Below, piece after piece: positions 38,514 to 46,807 of a stretch of DNA of 60,552 nucleotides. The DNA comes from an uncultured Verrucomicrobiales bacterium. GTDB taxonomy: Bacteria; Verrucomicrobiota; Verrucomicrobiia; Verrucomicrobiales; Akkermansiaceae. The notes beneath the pieces were generated by a model. It was not told the DNA's origin. It was given only the letters and a program-made list of their open reading frames with translations, and ran no database searches. A program made the translations under genes and the position numbers. The stretch lies in contig CALCWC010000128.1 in NCBI GenBank assembly GCA_937905985.1, forward strand, positions 1-60,552, given 5' to 3'. How positions within the stretch are numbered: the first letter of the stretch is position 1; every line of letters starts with the position of its first letter.

Positions 38514-39503
38514 TCACTTGAGGAACGGCAGCTTGCCCTCATGCGCCAGCCACGGCAGCAACCACGGGGCATAGGCGCGCATCAGCCTCATGGCCGCCAC
38601 ACAGCCGGCATACACCATAAACGGCAGCAGGCAGTACACCCACCTGCTGGCACAGGCGGCGGGAAGATATCTTTGCAGCAAGATGCTGATGGCCAGCAGC
38701 GCCCCCGCATGCACAGCATAGCAAAGGTAGGAAGCATCCGCTCCCTTGGCAATAAAGCCTCCCACCCTCGGAACCATTGCCAGCAAAGTGCCCAGAGACA
38801 GCAAAAGCAGCGCGGCGGAAAGCTGGTGCAGGCACGGCAGGCTGAATGTGCCCCAATCGAAAACAGCGCACCCAGCAACCCAGACGGGCGCCGTATACAA
38901 GAGGAAGCAACGCATCTTGGGGAGAGGCACACAGGAGAACAGGCTGCCCGCGGCAAACATCAACACCCAGAACGGCGAGGGAAAGGGGATGCCCTCAAGC
39001 CAGGCACAATGCCAGCTGTTGCCCCAAACGGTTCCCGCCAGGCCGAGCAGCGCGTACAGCCAGATGCACCGGCGGAACAGTGGCAGCACCAGCATCATCA
39101 TGATGAGGGCGCGAATGTACCAAAACGGGTAGTCCGCACATACCGCTCCCGCACTGCCCAAGCCGAAAATGCGTCCTAGCGTGGGCTCGTCATTCAAACC
39201 GGGCGCATACAGCAGGTTCCACACCACATAGCCCACAAGCAACATCACGATGCGACGCACCCATTTCCCAACGGGCATGCCAGGCTTGCAGAAATAGCCC
39301 GACACCATAAAGAAAAACGCAAGCAACCCGCCGGGGACGCTCAACAACGACTTGGCCCCGGCCACCAGTTCCGGCTGGGCTGATGACGAGATGTAGCAGG
39401 AACCCATGTGATAGAACACAATCCCCAAAGTAACCACCACGCGGGCGATATCCAACCACTCTGCACGCAGCAGAATGCAGGATGTTGCGCCATTCTTCAC
39501 CAT
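38514..39503 (-). CDS. Acyltransferase 3 family membrane protein
   Basis: About 329 residues with around ten membrane segments. The N-terminal RAEWLDIARVVVTLGIVFYH contains the Asp/Arg pair and later His of the OafA/acyltransferase-3 family. FFFMVSGYFCKPG and PFWYIRALIMMM are also typical. It probably O-acylates a surface glycan. I chose the ATG at 39503, 9 bases after the -10; a GTG at 39527 lies upstream of the -10 and is less likely. Confidence 0.82.
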   Translation of the reverse strand: MVKNGATSCILLRAEWLDIARVVVTLGIVFYHMGSCYISSSAQPELVAGAKSLLSVPGGLLAFFFMVSGYFCKPGMPVGKWVRRIVMLLVGYVVWNLLYAPGLNDEPTLGRIFGLGSAGAVCADYPFWYIRALIMMMLVLPLFRRCIWLYALLGLAGTVWGNSWHCAWLEGIPFPSPFWVLMFAAGSLFSCVPLPKMRCFLLYTAPVWVAGCAVFDWGTFSLPCLHQLSAALLLLSLGTLLAMVPRVGGFIAKGADASYLCYAVHAGALLAISILLQRYLPAACASRWVYCLLPFMVYAGCVAAMRLMRAYAPWLLPWLAHEGKLPFLK

Positions 39504-39512
39504 GTCGGAACA

Positions 39513-39540
39513 AGCATACCCATTCACAATGAGGAGTCAA
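39513..39540 (-). promoter_or_regulatory. Acyltransferase promoter
   Basis: TTGACT, 16-base spacer, TATGCT, then 9 bases to the ATG. Confidence 0.55.
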
Positions 39541-39600
39541 GCCCAAACAAAAAAACAACCGACCGGCTCCCCCCACTCCACCCTTGTCAATGCAACATGG

Positions 39601-39629
39601 TTGACAAGCGCGGCGGGGTTGTCTAATAT
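39601..39629 (+). promoter_or_regulatory. nadC-dprA promoter, leaderless type
   Basis: Perfect TTGACA, 17-base spacer, TAATAT, then GTGGGC and the ATG. Confidence 0.7.
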
Positions 39630-39635
39630 GTGGGC

Positions 39636-40502
39636 ATGAGCAACCCCAAGGTTTCTGATAACGTGGACGCATTAATACGGCTGGCGCTGGACGAGGATTT
39701 CGGCGACGGCGATGTGACATCGACCTATTTTGTGCCGGCGGACCTGCAGGCGCGCGCGCTGCTGCGGCCGCGCACGGCGGGCGTGCTGTCCGGCGTGGAG
39801 GTGGCCAAGGCGGTGTTCAAGGCGGTTGACCCGACGCTGCGCGTGGAAGTGTACCTGCGCGACGGGGACGAGGTATCGCCGGAAGCCATCGTGATGATGA
39901 TCGAGGGCAAGGCCCAGTCGATTTTGGGAGCGGAGCGCACGGCGCTCAACTTCATCCAGCGCCTTTCCGGCGTGGCGACGATGACGCGCCGCTACGTGAA
40001 GGCCATTGCGCACACAAAGTGCCGCCTGCTGGACACGCGCAAGACCACGCCCGGCTACCGCCTGCTGGAGAAGGCGGCGGTGGTGCACGGCGGCGGCACC
40101 AACCACCGGCTGGGGCTGTACGACCGCGCCATGGTGAAGGACAACCACCTCATGACGGACGGCAACGTGGAGCACCTGCAGAACTGCATCAACCGCCTGC
40201 ACCAGGAAAAGCCGGGCGTGGAGGTGGAGCTGGAGGCCGACAACCTGCAACAGGTGGAATCCTTCCTCAAGCTCACCGGGGTGGACTACATCCTGCTGGA
40301 CAACATGAGCAACGACGACATGAAGCGCGCCGTGGAGATGCGCGGATCGGCATCCAAGCCGTACTTCGAGGCATCCGGCGGGCTGACGCTGGCCACGGCG
40401 CCCGCCGCGGCGGAAAGCGGAGTGGATTTCATGAGCTTCGGCTGCCTCACGCACTCCGTGCCCTCTCTTGATCTGGGGCTGGACTTCACGGTGGAGCGCT
40501 GA
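39636..40502 (+). CDS. nadC: Nicotinate-nucleotide pyrophosphorylase (carboxylating)
   Basis: Makes nicotinate mononucleotide from quinolinate and PRPP in NAD synthesis. 288 residues. Motifs: LDTRKTTPGYRLLEKAAVVH, NHRLGLYDRAMVKDNH, VELEADNL, YILLDNMS and FEASGGLTLATA. The ATG is 6 bases after the -10, and dprA follows at 6 bases. Confidence 0.95.
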   Translation: MSNPKVSDNVDALIRLALDEDFGDGDVTSTYFVPADLQARALLRPRTAGVLSGVEVAKAVFKAVDPTLRVEVYLRDGDEVSPEAIVMMIEGKAQSILGAERTALNFIQRLSGVATMTRRYVKAIAHTKCRLLDTRKTTPGYRLLEKAAVVHGGGTNHRLGLYDRAMVKDNHLMTDGNVEHLQNCINRLHQEKPGVEVELEADNLQQVESFLKLTGVDYILLDNMSNDDMKRAVEMRGSASKPYFEASGGLTLATAPAAAESGVDFMSFGCLTHSVPSLDLGLDFTVER

Positions 40503-40508
40503 TTGACC

Positions 40509-41621
40509 ATGCAGGAGCTCACCCCCAGGGAGGCGCTGATCACCCTCAACCTCATCCCGGGGCTGGGCTCCATCCGTATCCAGAGCCTGCTGGAACACTT
40601 CGGTTCCGCGGAGCTCGCGCTGGCCGCGCCCGTCAACATGCTGCAGCAGGTGCCGCGCATCGGCGCTGCACAGGCAGCCGCCATCGCAGACTGGCAGAGC
40701 TGCACCAACGTGCATGCGGAAATGGACGCCGCCCGGCAGATGGGCGTGCGCATGGTTACCCTGCAGGACGAGGACTACCCCGCCGCGCTGCGCCGCATGG
40801 CGGACCCGCCCGTGGTGCTGTATGTGCGCGGTACATGGCAGGAGAGCGACGGCACGCGCGGCGTGGCCATCGTGGGTACGCGCCGGGCCACGCCCTATGG
40901 CGTCACCGTGGCGCGCAAGTTCGCCCGCGAGCTGGCGGACGCCGGGTGTACGGTCATCTCCGGTCTGGCGCGCGGCATCGACACCGCCGCCCACACCGGC
41001 GCGCTGGATGCCGGGGGCCGCACCATCGCCGTGGCGGGATTCGGCCTGGCGGACCTGTACCCACCGGAGAACGCGGCGCTGGTGGAACGCATCCTGGACG
41101 GCCACGGCGCGCTGGTGAGCGAGTTCCCGCTCTACATGCCGCCCAACCGCAACACCTTCCCCCAGCGCAACCGCATCGTGGCCGCATGGAGCCGCGCCAC
41201 CCTGGTGGTGGAGGCCCCGGAGCGCAGCGGCGCCCTCCACACCGCCGGGCTTGCCGCCGGACATTACGGCAACAACGTCTTCGCCGTGCCGGGTGCCGTC
41301 ACGCAAACCTCATCCGCAGGCTGCCACCGTCTCATCCGCGAGGGAGCCATCCTCTGCACCTCTGCGTACGAGCTCATCGAGGACATGGGGTGGGGCGAGC
41401 CCAAACAGCTGAACCTTTTCGACCACGAGCCCTCCCAGGCCGACCTGCCGGATTCCCCGGAAAGCCGCCTTATTGAGGCCATCCGCGCGGGGCACGACAC
41501 GCTGGACGCCCTGTGCAGCGCCCTCGGCACAGGAGCGGGAGAAATCACGCCCCTGCTCATGCGCCTGCAGGTGGAGCGCCGCATCCAGGCCCAGGCCGGC
41601 GGCCGTTTTTCGGCCTTGTAA
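40509..41621 (+). CDS. dprA: DNA processing protein DprA
   Basis: Binds incoming single-stranded DNA and loads RecA during natural transformation. 370 residues. An N-terminal helix-hairpin (IPGLGSIRIQSLLEHFGS) is followed by the Rossmann-like core with IVGTRRATPYG, ISGLARGIDTAAH and PPNRNTFPQRNRIVAAWS, and a C-terminal winged-helix region. Co-transcribed with nadC. No other competence gene is in the window. Confidence 0.93.
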   Translation: MQELTPREALITLNLIPGLGSIRIQSLLEHFGSAELALAAPVNMLQQVPRIGAAQAAAIADWQSCTNVHAEMDAARQMGVRMVTLQDEDYPAALRRMADPPVVLYVRGTWQESDGTRGVAIVGTRRATPYGVTVARKFARELADAGCTVISGLARGIDTAAHTGALDAGGRTIAVAGFGLADLYPPENAALVERILDGHGALVSEFPLYMPPNRNTFPQRNRIVAAWSRATLVVEAPERSGALHTAGLAAGHYGNNVFAVPGAVTQTSSAGCHRLIREGAILCTSAYELIEDMGWGEPKQLNLFDHEPSQADLPDSPESRLIEAIRAGHDTLDALCSALGTGAGEITPLLMRLQVERRIQAQAGGRFSAL

Positions 41622-41636
41622 GCGCGGCGAATCGGC

Positions 41637-41665
41637 TTGACTTTCGACCCGTTCTGTGGTATAGG
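41637..41665 (+). promoter_or_regulatory. rmuC promoter, leaderless type
   Basis: TTGACT, 17-base spacer, TATAGG, then 7 bases to the ATG. Confidence 0.65.
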
Positions 41666-41672
41666 ACACCCC

Positions 41673-42986
41673 ATGAACCCTATGAATCTAACCCACGAGC
41701 AAATGATGATTGCCGCTGCGGGCGTGCTGGCGCTCGCATTCCTGATTGCCTGGCTACTCAGCCTGCGCACCTCCGCCAAGCTCCGCGTGGAGAACGCCGC
41801 CGCCATCCAGAAGCAGGACGCCATCCGCCAGGAAATGGAGCAGGCCGTTTCCAACGCTCAGAAGCTCCATGAGCAGGACAACAGGAACTGGCAGGAGAAA
41901 CTGCAGTTGCTCAAGAACTCCCACGAACACGAGAAGCTGGAGCTGGAGCGCCGCTGGAACGAGGGCCGCAAGGCCATGGTGGACCAATTCAAGACACTCG
42001 CCACCGACACCCTCATCGAGCGCAGCAAGCAGCTCAAGATGGCCAACAGTGAACAGATGGACGCCATCATCAAGCCCCTCAAGGAGCAGCTCGTCGGGCT
42101 CGGCAAGGCCGTGGCCGACGCCCGCGAGGCCGAATCCAAGAACAAGGCTTCCCTGGATGCCGTCATCCGCGAGATGATGCAGCAGACCCGGCAAATCGGC
42201 ACGGATGCCGTCAACCTCACCCACGCCCTCAAGGGGGATTCCAAGAAGCAGGGCGACTGGGGTGAGATGATTCTGGAGCAGATGCTGGAAAACAGCGGGC
42301 TCAAGCGCGGCGAGCACTACGTCATCCAGGAGGAGGTGCGCGACGAGAACAACCGCCGCCTGCGCCCGGACGTGGTGGTGCGCTTCCCTCGCGAGCGCAG
42401 CGTCATCATCGATTCCAAGGTCTCCCTCACCGCCTACGCCCGCTATATGGCCGCCGACAACGACGCCGAGCGCGAGGCCGCCCTCAAGGAGCATGTGGCA
42501 TCCGTCCGCAAGCACGTGGAGGAGCTGGCAGCCAAGGACTACACGCGCGTGGTGCAGGACAGCATCGGCTACGTACTGATGTTCATCCCGAACGAGGCGA
42601 GCTACATAGCGGCGGTGCAGGCGCAGCCGGAGCTGACGAACGAGGCGTACCGGCGCGGCGTGCTCATCGTGAGCCCCACCAACCTGCTCATGGCGCTGCA
42701 GCTTGCCTACAACCTGTGGCAGAACGAGGCACGCGAGCAGAACGTGGAAGCCATTTTCAAGCGCGCGGGCGACCTGTACAACAAGTTCTCCGACTTCTAT
42801 TCATCCTTTGAGGACGTGGGCAAGAAGCTCATGGACGCCACGCGCGCCTTCAACCAGGCGGAGGACCGCCTGTGCCGCGGCAAGGGCAACTTTGTGCGCC
42901 AGGTGGACATGCTGCGCGAGATGGGCGCACGCCCCAAGCAGGACAAGCTGCTCAAAACGCAGGATGAGCCGGTGGAGATTGGGTGA
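41673..42986 (+). CDS. rmuC: DNA recombination protein RmuC
   Basis: 437 residues. An N-terminal membrane segment (about 11-29) precedes a long coiled coil (about 35-140). The conserved RmuC nuclease-like domain has GDWGEMILEQMLENSGLKRG, DVVVRFPRERSVIIDSKVSL and FIPNEASYIAAV. It limits rearrangements at inverted repeats in E. coli. Its 3' end is 8 bases from the convergent ankyrin gene. Confidence 0.92.
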   Translation: MNPMNLTHEQMMIAAAGVLALAFLIAWLLSLRTSAKLRVENAAAIQKQDAIRQEMEQAVSNAQKLHEQDNRNWQEKLQLLKNSHEHEKLELERRWNEGRKAMVDQFKTLATDTLIERSKQLKMANSEQMDAIIKPLKEQLVGLGKAVADAREAESKNKASLDAVIREMMQQTRQIGTDAVNLTHALKGDSKKQGDWGEMILEQMLENSGLKRGEHYVIQEEVRDENNRRLRPDVVVRFPRERSVIIDSKVSLTAYARYMAADNDAEREAALKEHVASVRKHVEELAAKDYTRVVQDSIGYVLMFIPNEASYIAAVQAQPELTNEAYRRGVLIVSPTNLLMALQLAYNLWQNEAREQNVEAIFKRAGDLYNKFSDFYSSFEDVGKKLMDATRAFNQAEDRLCRGKGNFVRQVDMLREMGARPKQDKLLKTQDEPVEIG

Positions 42987-42994
42987 AGCCGCGG

Positions 42995-44173
42995 CTAGTT
43001 TCCCCTGCCCTTCGTGGCGGTTTCCAGCAGGGCCACCAGGGCATCGTCCTTGTCAAGCTTGAGCGCCGCTTGCAAAGGAGTCCAGTAGCAATCATCCCGT
43101 GCATGGGGATTGGCACCGTGTTGCAGGAGCAGGCGGGCAACAGGCGCGCTTTGGGCATGGAAAAGGGCGGTCCACTCGTCCGCATCCGCCACCTCAGCGT
43201 CGGCGCCGTGCTCCAGCAGAAAGCGTACCATATCCGCATTGTCCTCCCTTGCGGCAACCATGAGGGCGGTGCTGCCGCCCTCATAGGGAACGGCGTTGAT
43301 ATCCGTGCCGTGGCGCAGCATGAGCTCCACCATGGGCAGGTTCCCCATCTCCACGGCAAAGGCAAGCGGAACCTGCCTCAACGAGGTCGGAGCAACGGGA
43401 TTCGCGCCACGCTGCAAGAGGCACTCGGCGGCTTGCATGCTGTTGTGGCAGATGGCGGTTTCCAAGGGAGTGCAGTCATCTTCGTCGCGAGCCTCAACCG
43501 AGATACCACGGTCCAGCAGCCAGGCGCACATGTCAACATGCTCGCCACGCACGGCGGCATGCAGGGCGGCGGGGCGATCCTTCACGCACACCCCGGCCTG
43601 CTCCAGCAGGGCTGCCGCCTCCAGCCGCCCGAAGAGGGCGGCCCACTCCAGAGGAGCCATTCCCTCGGCATCCGTCTCCGTGGGATTTTCCCCCGCATCC
43701 AGCAGGGATTTCACCTCATCCATCCGATTGTGCACAATCGCGTAGCTGAGCGGCGGCAGCTCATCCGGCGGCATGGCGTCCAGCCCGGCAATCAGATCCA
43801 CCGTCTCCGCGTTTCCGGAGAGGCAGGCCGCGTACAGCAGACACCGCGCATCATCCTTGAAGAAGTCGAACTCCGCCCCGGATTCCAGCAAAAGGCGCAC
43901 AACGGCGGCATGGCCGTAGCCCACCGCCTTGGTCAGCGGCGTTTCCCGCAGATACAGGTTCTCTCCCGTATCCCTCACGGCGTTCACATTCGAACCCGCC
44001 TGAATGAGCAGCCGCACCGTCTCTGTATCGTCATACTGGCAGGCACCCATCAGGGCCGTTTCCCCGTACGGCGAAACAGCCTTGGCATCCGCCCTGGCAT
44101 CTAGCAGGCATTGCACTCTCACGCGGTCGCCGCGGTAGGCGGCTTGCAGCAATTCCTCGTCAAGAGTTCTCAT
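42995..44173 (-). CDS. Ankyrin-repeat protein
   Basis: 392 residues made almost entirely of about ten ankyrin repeats, for example GETALMGACQYDDTETVRLL and GSTALMVAAREDNADMVRFL. No signal peptide or membrane segment, so it is probably a cytoplasmic protein-binding scaffold. The ATG at 44173 (MRTLDEELLQAAYRGD) is 6 bases after a -10 box. It diverges from the lar operon. Confidence 0.88.
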   Translation of the reverse strand: MRTLDEELLQAAYRGDRVRVQCLLDARADAKAVSPYGETALMGACQYDDTETVRLLIQAGSNVNAVRDTGENLYLRETPLTKAVGYGHAAVVRLLLESGAEFDFFKDDARCLLYAACLSGNAETVDLIAGLDAMPPDELPPLSYAIVHNRMDEVKSLLDAGENPTETDAEGMAPLEWAALFGRLEAAALLEQAGVCVKDRPAALHAAVRGEHVDMCAWLLDRGISVEARDEDDCTPLETAICHNSMQAAECLLQRGANPVAPTSLRQVPLAFAVEMGNLPMVELMLRHGTDINAVPYEGGSTALMVAAREDNADMVRFLLEHGADAEVADADEWTALFHAQSAPVARLLLQHGANPHARDDCYWTPLQAALKLDKDDALVALLETATKGRGN

Positions 44174-44179
44174 GCCGCC

Positions 44180-44208
44180 AGAATATTCCGAGCGGTGGCG
44201 TCTTGCAA
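44180..44208 (-). promoter_or_regulatory. Ankyrin gene promoter, leaderless type
   Basis: TTGCAA, 17-base spacer, TATTCT, then 6 bases to the ATG. Confidence 0.6.
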
Positions 44209-44230
44209 GAGAAAAAGCCGCAAAACGAGC

Positions 44231-44259
44231 TTGCAAGCGGGCGGCGGCGGGGGGATAAT
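44231..44259 (+). promoter_or_regulatory. Probable promoter of the nickel-pincer operon
   Basis: TTGCAA, a 17-base G-rich spacer, GATAAT. It gives a leader of about 28 bases, longer than most in this window. An in-frame ATG at 44258 overlaps the -10 and is unlikely to be used. Confidence 0.5.
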
Positions 44260-44293
44260 GAAAGCGTATCTTGAATTTCACCCCATATCAGCT

Positions 44294-45253
44294 ATGAACA
44301 TCAAAGCAATATCCACAATCACCCTCGGCTTGGGCATGCTGCTGGCATCATGCTCGCCCAAAGAGCCGGATTTGCCAACGGAAACGAAACAGGAGGTTCC
44401 CAAGGTGTACTTCACCCGCGAGCTCACCCCTGAGGCTCTGGTGAAGATGTACAGCCTGGTCAACCAGGACATGACCGGCAAGGTGGCCATCAAGCTGCAC
44501 ACCGGGGAGAAGAACGGTCCCAACATCATCCCGCGCGACATGGTGAAGGCCCTGCAGGCCACCATTCCGCAGAGCACCATCGTGGAGACCAACACCCTGT
44601 ACGATGGCGACCGCTACACCACGGAGGAGCACCTGGAAACCATCAAGGTGAACGGCTGGGACTTCTGCCCCGTGGACATCATGGACTCCGAGGGCACGGT
44701 GAACCTGCCGGTGAACGGCGGCAAGCACTTCAAGGAAGTCAGCATGGGCGGCCACATTGTGAACTATGACTCCATGCTGGTGCTCACGCACTTCAAGGGC
44801 CACGGCATGGGCGGCTTCGGCGGCTCCATCAAGAACATCGCCATCGGCTGTGCAGACGGCAGGGTGGGCAAGGCACAGGTGCACCAGGGCGGCACCGGCA
44901 AGAACATCATGGGTGCCGTGTTCATGGAGAACATGGTGGAATCCGCCAAGGCCACCTGCGACCACTTCGGCAAGCACATCACCTTTGTCAACGTCCTGCG
45001 CAACATGTCCGTGGACTGCGACTGCGCGGGTGTGAACGCCGCCCCGGTGAAATGCCGAGACATCGGCATCCTGGCTTCCACGGACATCGTGGCCATCGAC
45101 CAGGCGTCCGTGGATTTGGTGGACACGCTGCCGGATGAGGAGAAGCACGACCTTCAGGAGCGCATCAAGAGCCGCGAGGGCATGCGCCAGGTGGAGTACG
45201 GCGAGGAAATGGGGCTTGGCAGCCGCAAGTATGAGCTCATCGAAGTCAAATAA
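44294..45253 (+). CDS. DUF362-family lipoprotein, candidate nickel-pincer enzyme (copy 1)
   Basis: 319 residues. A lipoprotein signal (LGLGMLLASC, Cys20) precedes a DUF362 domain. The core LTHFKGHGMGGFGGSIKN and GRVGKAQVH gives His170, Lys180 and His197. LarA, the lactate racemase, uses His174, Lys184 (covalent cofactor) and His200 (nickel), with nearly the same spacing and local Gly pattern. NTLYDGDRYTTEEHLE (100-114) sits where LarA has its GTHRPxTEEE segment but lacks that His. It heads the larB-larC-larE-nickel transporter operon. I infer an NPN-dependent racemase, epimerase or dehydrogenase; the substrate is unknown. Export of such an enzyme would be unusual. Confidence 0.6.
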   Translation: MNIKAISTITLGLGMLLASCSPKEPDLPTETKQEVPKVYFTRELTPEALVKMYSLVNQDMTGKVAIKLHTGEKNGPNIIPRDMVKALQATIPQSTIVETNTLYDGDRYTTEEHLETIKVNGWDFCPVDIMDSEGTVNLPVNGGKHFKEVSMGGHIVNYDSMLVLTHFKGHGMGGFGGSIKNIAIGCADGRVGKAQVHQGGTGKNIMGAVFMENMVESAKATCDHFGKHITFVNVLRNMSVDCDCAGVNAAPVKCRDIGILASTDIVAIDQASVDLVDTLPDEEKHDLQERIKSREGMRQVEYGEEMGLGSRKYELIEVK

Positions 45254-45256
45254 ACC

Positions 45257-46120
45257 ATGAGCAAGGTATACTTTACGCGCGAGCTCACGCCGGATGCGCT
45301 GGTGAAGCTCTACAAGCTGGTGAACGCTGATATCAGCGGCAAGGTGGCCATCAAGCTGCACACCGGGGAAAAGCACGGACCCAACATCATCCCGCGCGAC
45401 ATGGCCATGGCCCTGCAGCGCGAAATCCCCAACAGCGCCATCGTGGAGACCAACACCCTCTACGAGGGCGACCGCTACACCACCGAGCAGCACCGCGAAA
45501 CCCTCAAGGTGAACGGCTGGGACTTCTGCCCCGTGGACATCCTGGACGCGGAGGGCACCGTGAACCTCCCCGTCAAGGGCGGGAAGCACTTCAAGGAGGT
45601 CAGCATGGGCGGCCACATTGTGGACTATGACTCCATGGTGGTGCTCACGCACTTCAAGGGCCACATCATGGGCGGGTTCGGCGGCTCCATCAAGAACATC
45701 GCCATCGGCTGCGCAGACGGACAAATCGGCAAGGCGCAGGTGCACGGCCACTCCAAGGAAAACCCGTGGAGCGCCACCCTCTCCCCCTTCATGGAGAACA
45801 TGGTGGAATCCGCCAAAGCCACCATCGACCACTTCGCACCGCACATCACCTACCTCAACGTCATGCGCAACATGTCCGTGGACTGCGACTGCATGGGCGT
45901 GGCCGCGGAACCCGTCAAGGCGCGGGACGTGGGCATCCTGGCATCCACGGACATCGTGGCCATCGACCAGGCATGCGTTGATTTGCTGCACAAGCTGCCG
46001 GAGGAGGAGAAGCACGACCTGCTGGAGCGCATCGAGACCAAGGAGGGCATGCACCAACTGGTGTACGGCGCGCAGATGGGCATCGGCGAGCGCGAATACG
46101 AACTCATCGAGGTGAAATAA
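45257..46120 (+). CDS. DUF362-family cytoplasmic protein, candidate nickel-pincer enzyme (copy 2)
   Basis: 287 residues. Highly similar to copy 1 over its whole length but without any signal peptide: it begins directly at KVYFTRELTPDALVKLY. The same LarA-like residues are kept in THFKGHIMGGFGGSIKN and GQIGKAQVHG. CDCMGVAAEP is shared with CDCAGVNAAP in copy 1. It starts 3 bases after copy 1, and its stop codon overlaps the larB ATG (TAATG), so it is tightly coupled to cofactor synthesis. The cytoplasmic form is the easier candidate for loading with the cofactor. Confidence 0.6.
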   Translation: MSKVYFTRELTPDALVKLYKLVNADISGKVAIKLHTGEKHGPNIIPRDMAMALQREIPNSAIVETNTLYEGDRYTTEQHRETLKVNGWDFCPVDILDAEGTVNLPVKGGKHFKEVSMGGHIVDYDSMVVLTHFKGHIMGGFGGSIKNIAIGCADGQIGKAQVHGHSKENPWSATLSPFMENMVESAKATIDHFAPHITYLNVMRNMSVDCDCMGVAAEPVKARDVGILASTDIVAIDQACVDLLHKLPEEEKHDLLERIETKEGMHQLVYGAQMGIGEREYELIEVK

Positions 46121-46806
46121 TGTCTGAGAAGCTACTGGATATCGACGTGGCGAAACTGGACCTGAGCCGCCCGGACCGCACCGGGCAGCCGGAGAGCGTG
46201 TTCGCCCAGGGCAAGACCCCGGAGCAGCTGCTGGCCATCCTCAAGGCGTTCCAGAAGCGCAAATGCGCCGTGCTCGCCACCCGCTGCAGCAAGGAACAGG
46301 TGGACTACCTGAAGAAGCACCGCCTCAAGGATTTCGTGTACCACGAGCAGGCGCGCGTCCTCACCCTCGGCAAGAACCGCGACTATCCCCTCTGCCACAC
46401 CGTGGCCATCTGCACCGGCGGCACGGCGGACATCCCCGTGGCGGAGGAGGCCGCCGTCACCGCGGAGTTCTTCGGGGCGCGCGTCTTGCGGCACTACGAC
46501 GTCGGTGTGGCGGGCATCCACCGCCTGTTCGCGTGTCTGGATGAAATCCAGCTGGAGGCGGACGCGGTAATAGCCGTGGCGGGCATGGAAGGCGCGCTGG
46601 CGAGTGTGCTGGCGGGTTTGGTGCGCGTGCCTGTGATAGCCGTTCCCACAAGCGTGGGGTACGGCGCGTCCTTCCAGGGACTCGCGCCGCTGCTGAGCAT
46701 GCTCAACTCCTGCGCGGAGGGCGTGGGCGTGGTCAACATCGACAACGGCTTCGGCGCGGCATCCCTGGTGTGCCGCATGTTCCGAGGCGGACCTGTTCCG
46801 TTCTGA
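46120..46806 (+). CDS. larB: Nickel-pincer cofactor biosynthesis protein LarB
   Basis: Carboxylates and hydrolyses nicotinic acid adenine dinucleotide to pyridine-3,5-biscarboxylic acid mononucleotide, the first step of NPN synthesis. 228 residues with a PurE-like C-terminal domain: ICTGGTADIPVAEEAAVTAE, HYDVGVAGIHRL, VPTSVGYGASFQGLAPLLSM and VNIDNGFGAA. It overlaps the preceding gene by one base. Confidence 0.93.
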   Translation: MSEKLLDIDVAKLDLSRPDRTGQPESVFAQGKTPEQLLAILKAFQKRKCAVLATRCSKEQVDYLKKHRLKDFVYHEQARVLTLGKNRDYPLCHTVAICTGGTADIPVAEEAAVTAEFFGARVLRHYDVGVAGIHRLFACLDEIQLEADAVIAVAGMEGALASVLAGLVRVPVIAVPTSVGYGASFQGLAPLLSMLNSCAEGVGVVNIDNGFGAASLVCRMFRGGPVPF

Positions 46807-46807
46807 T

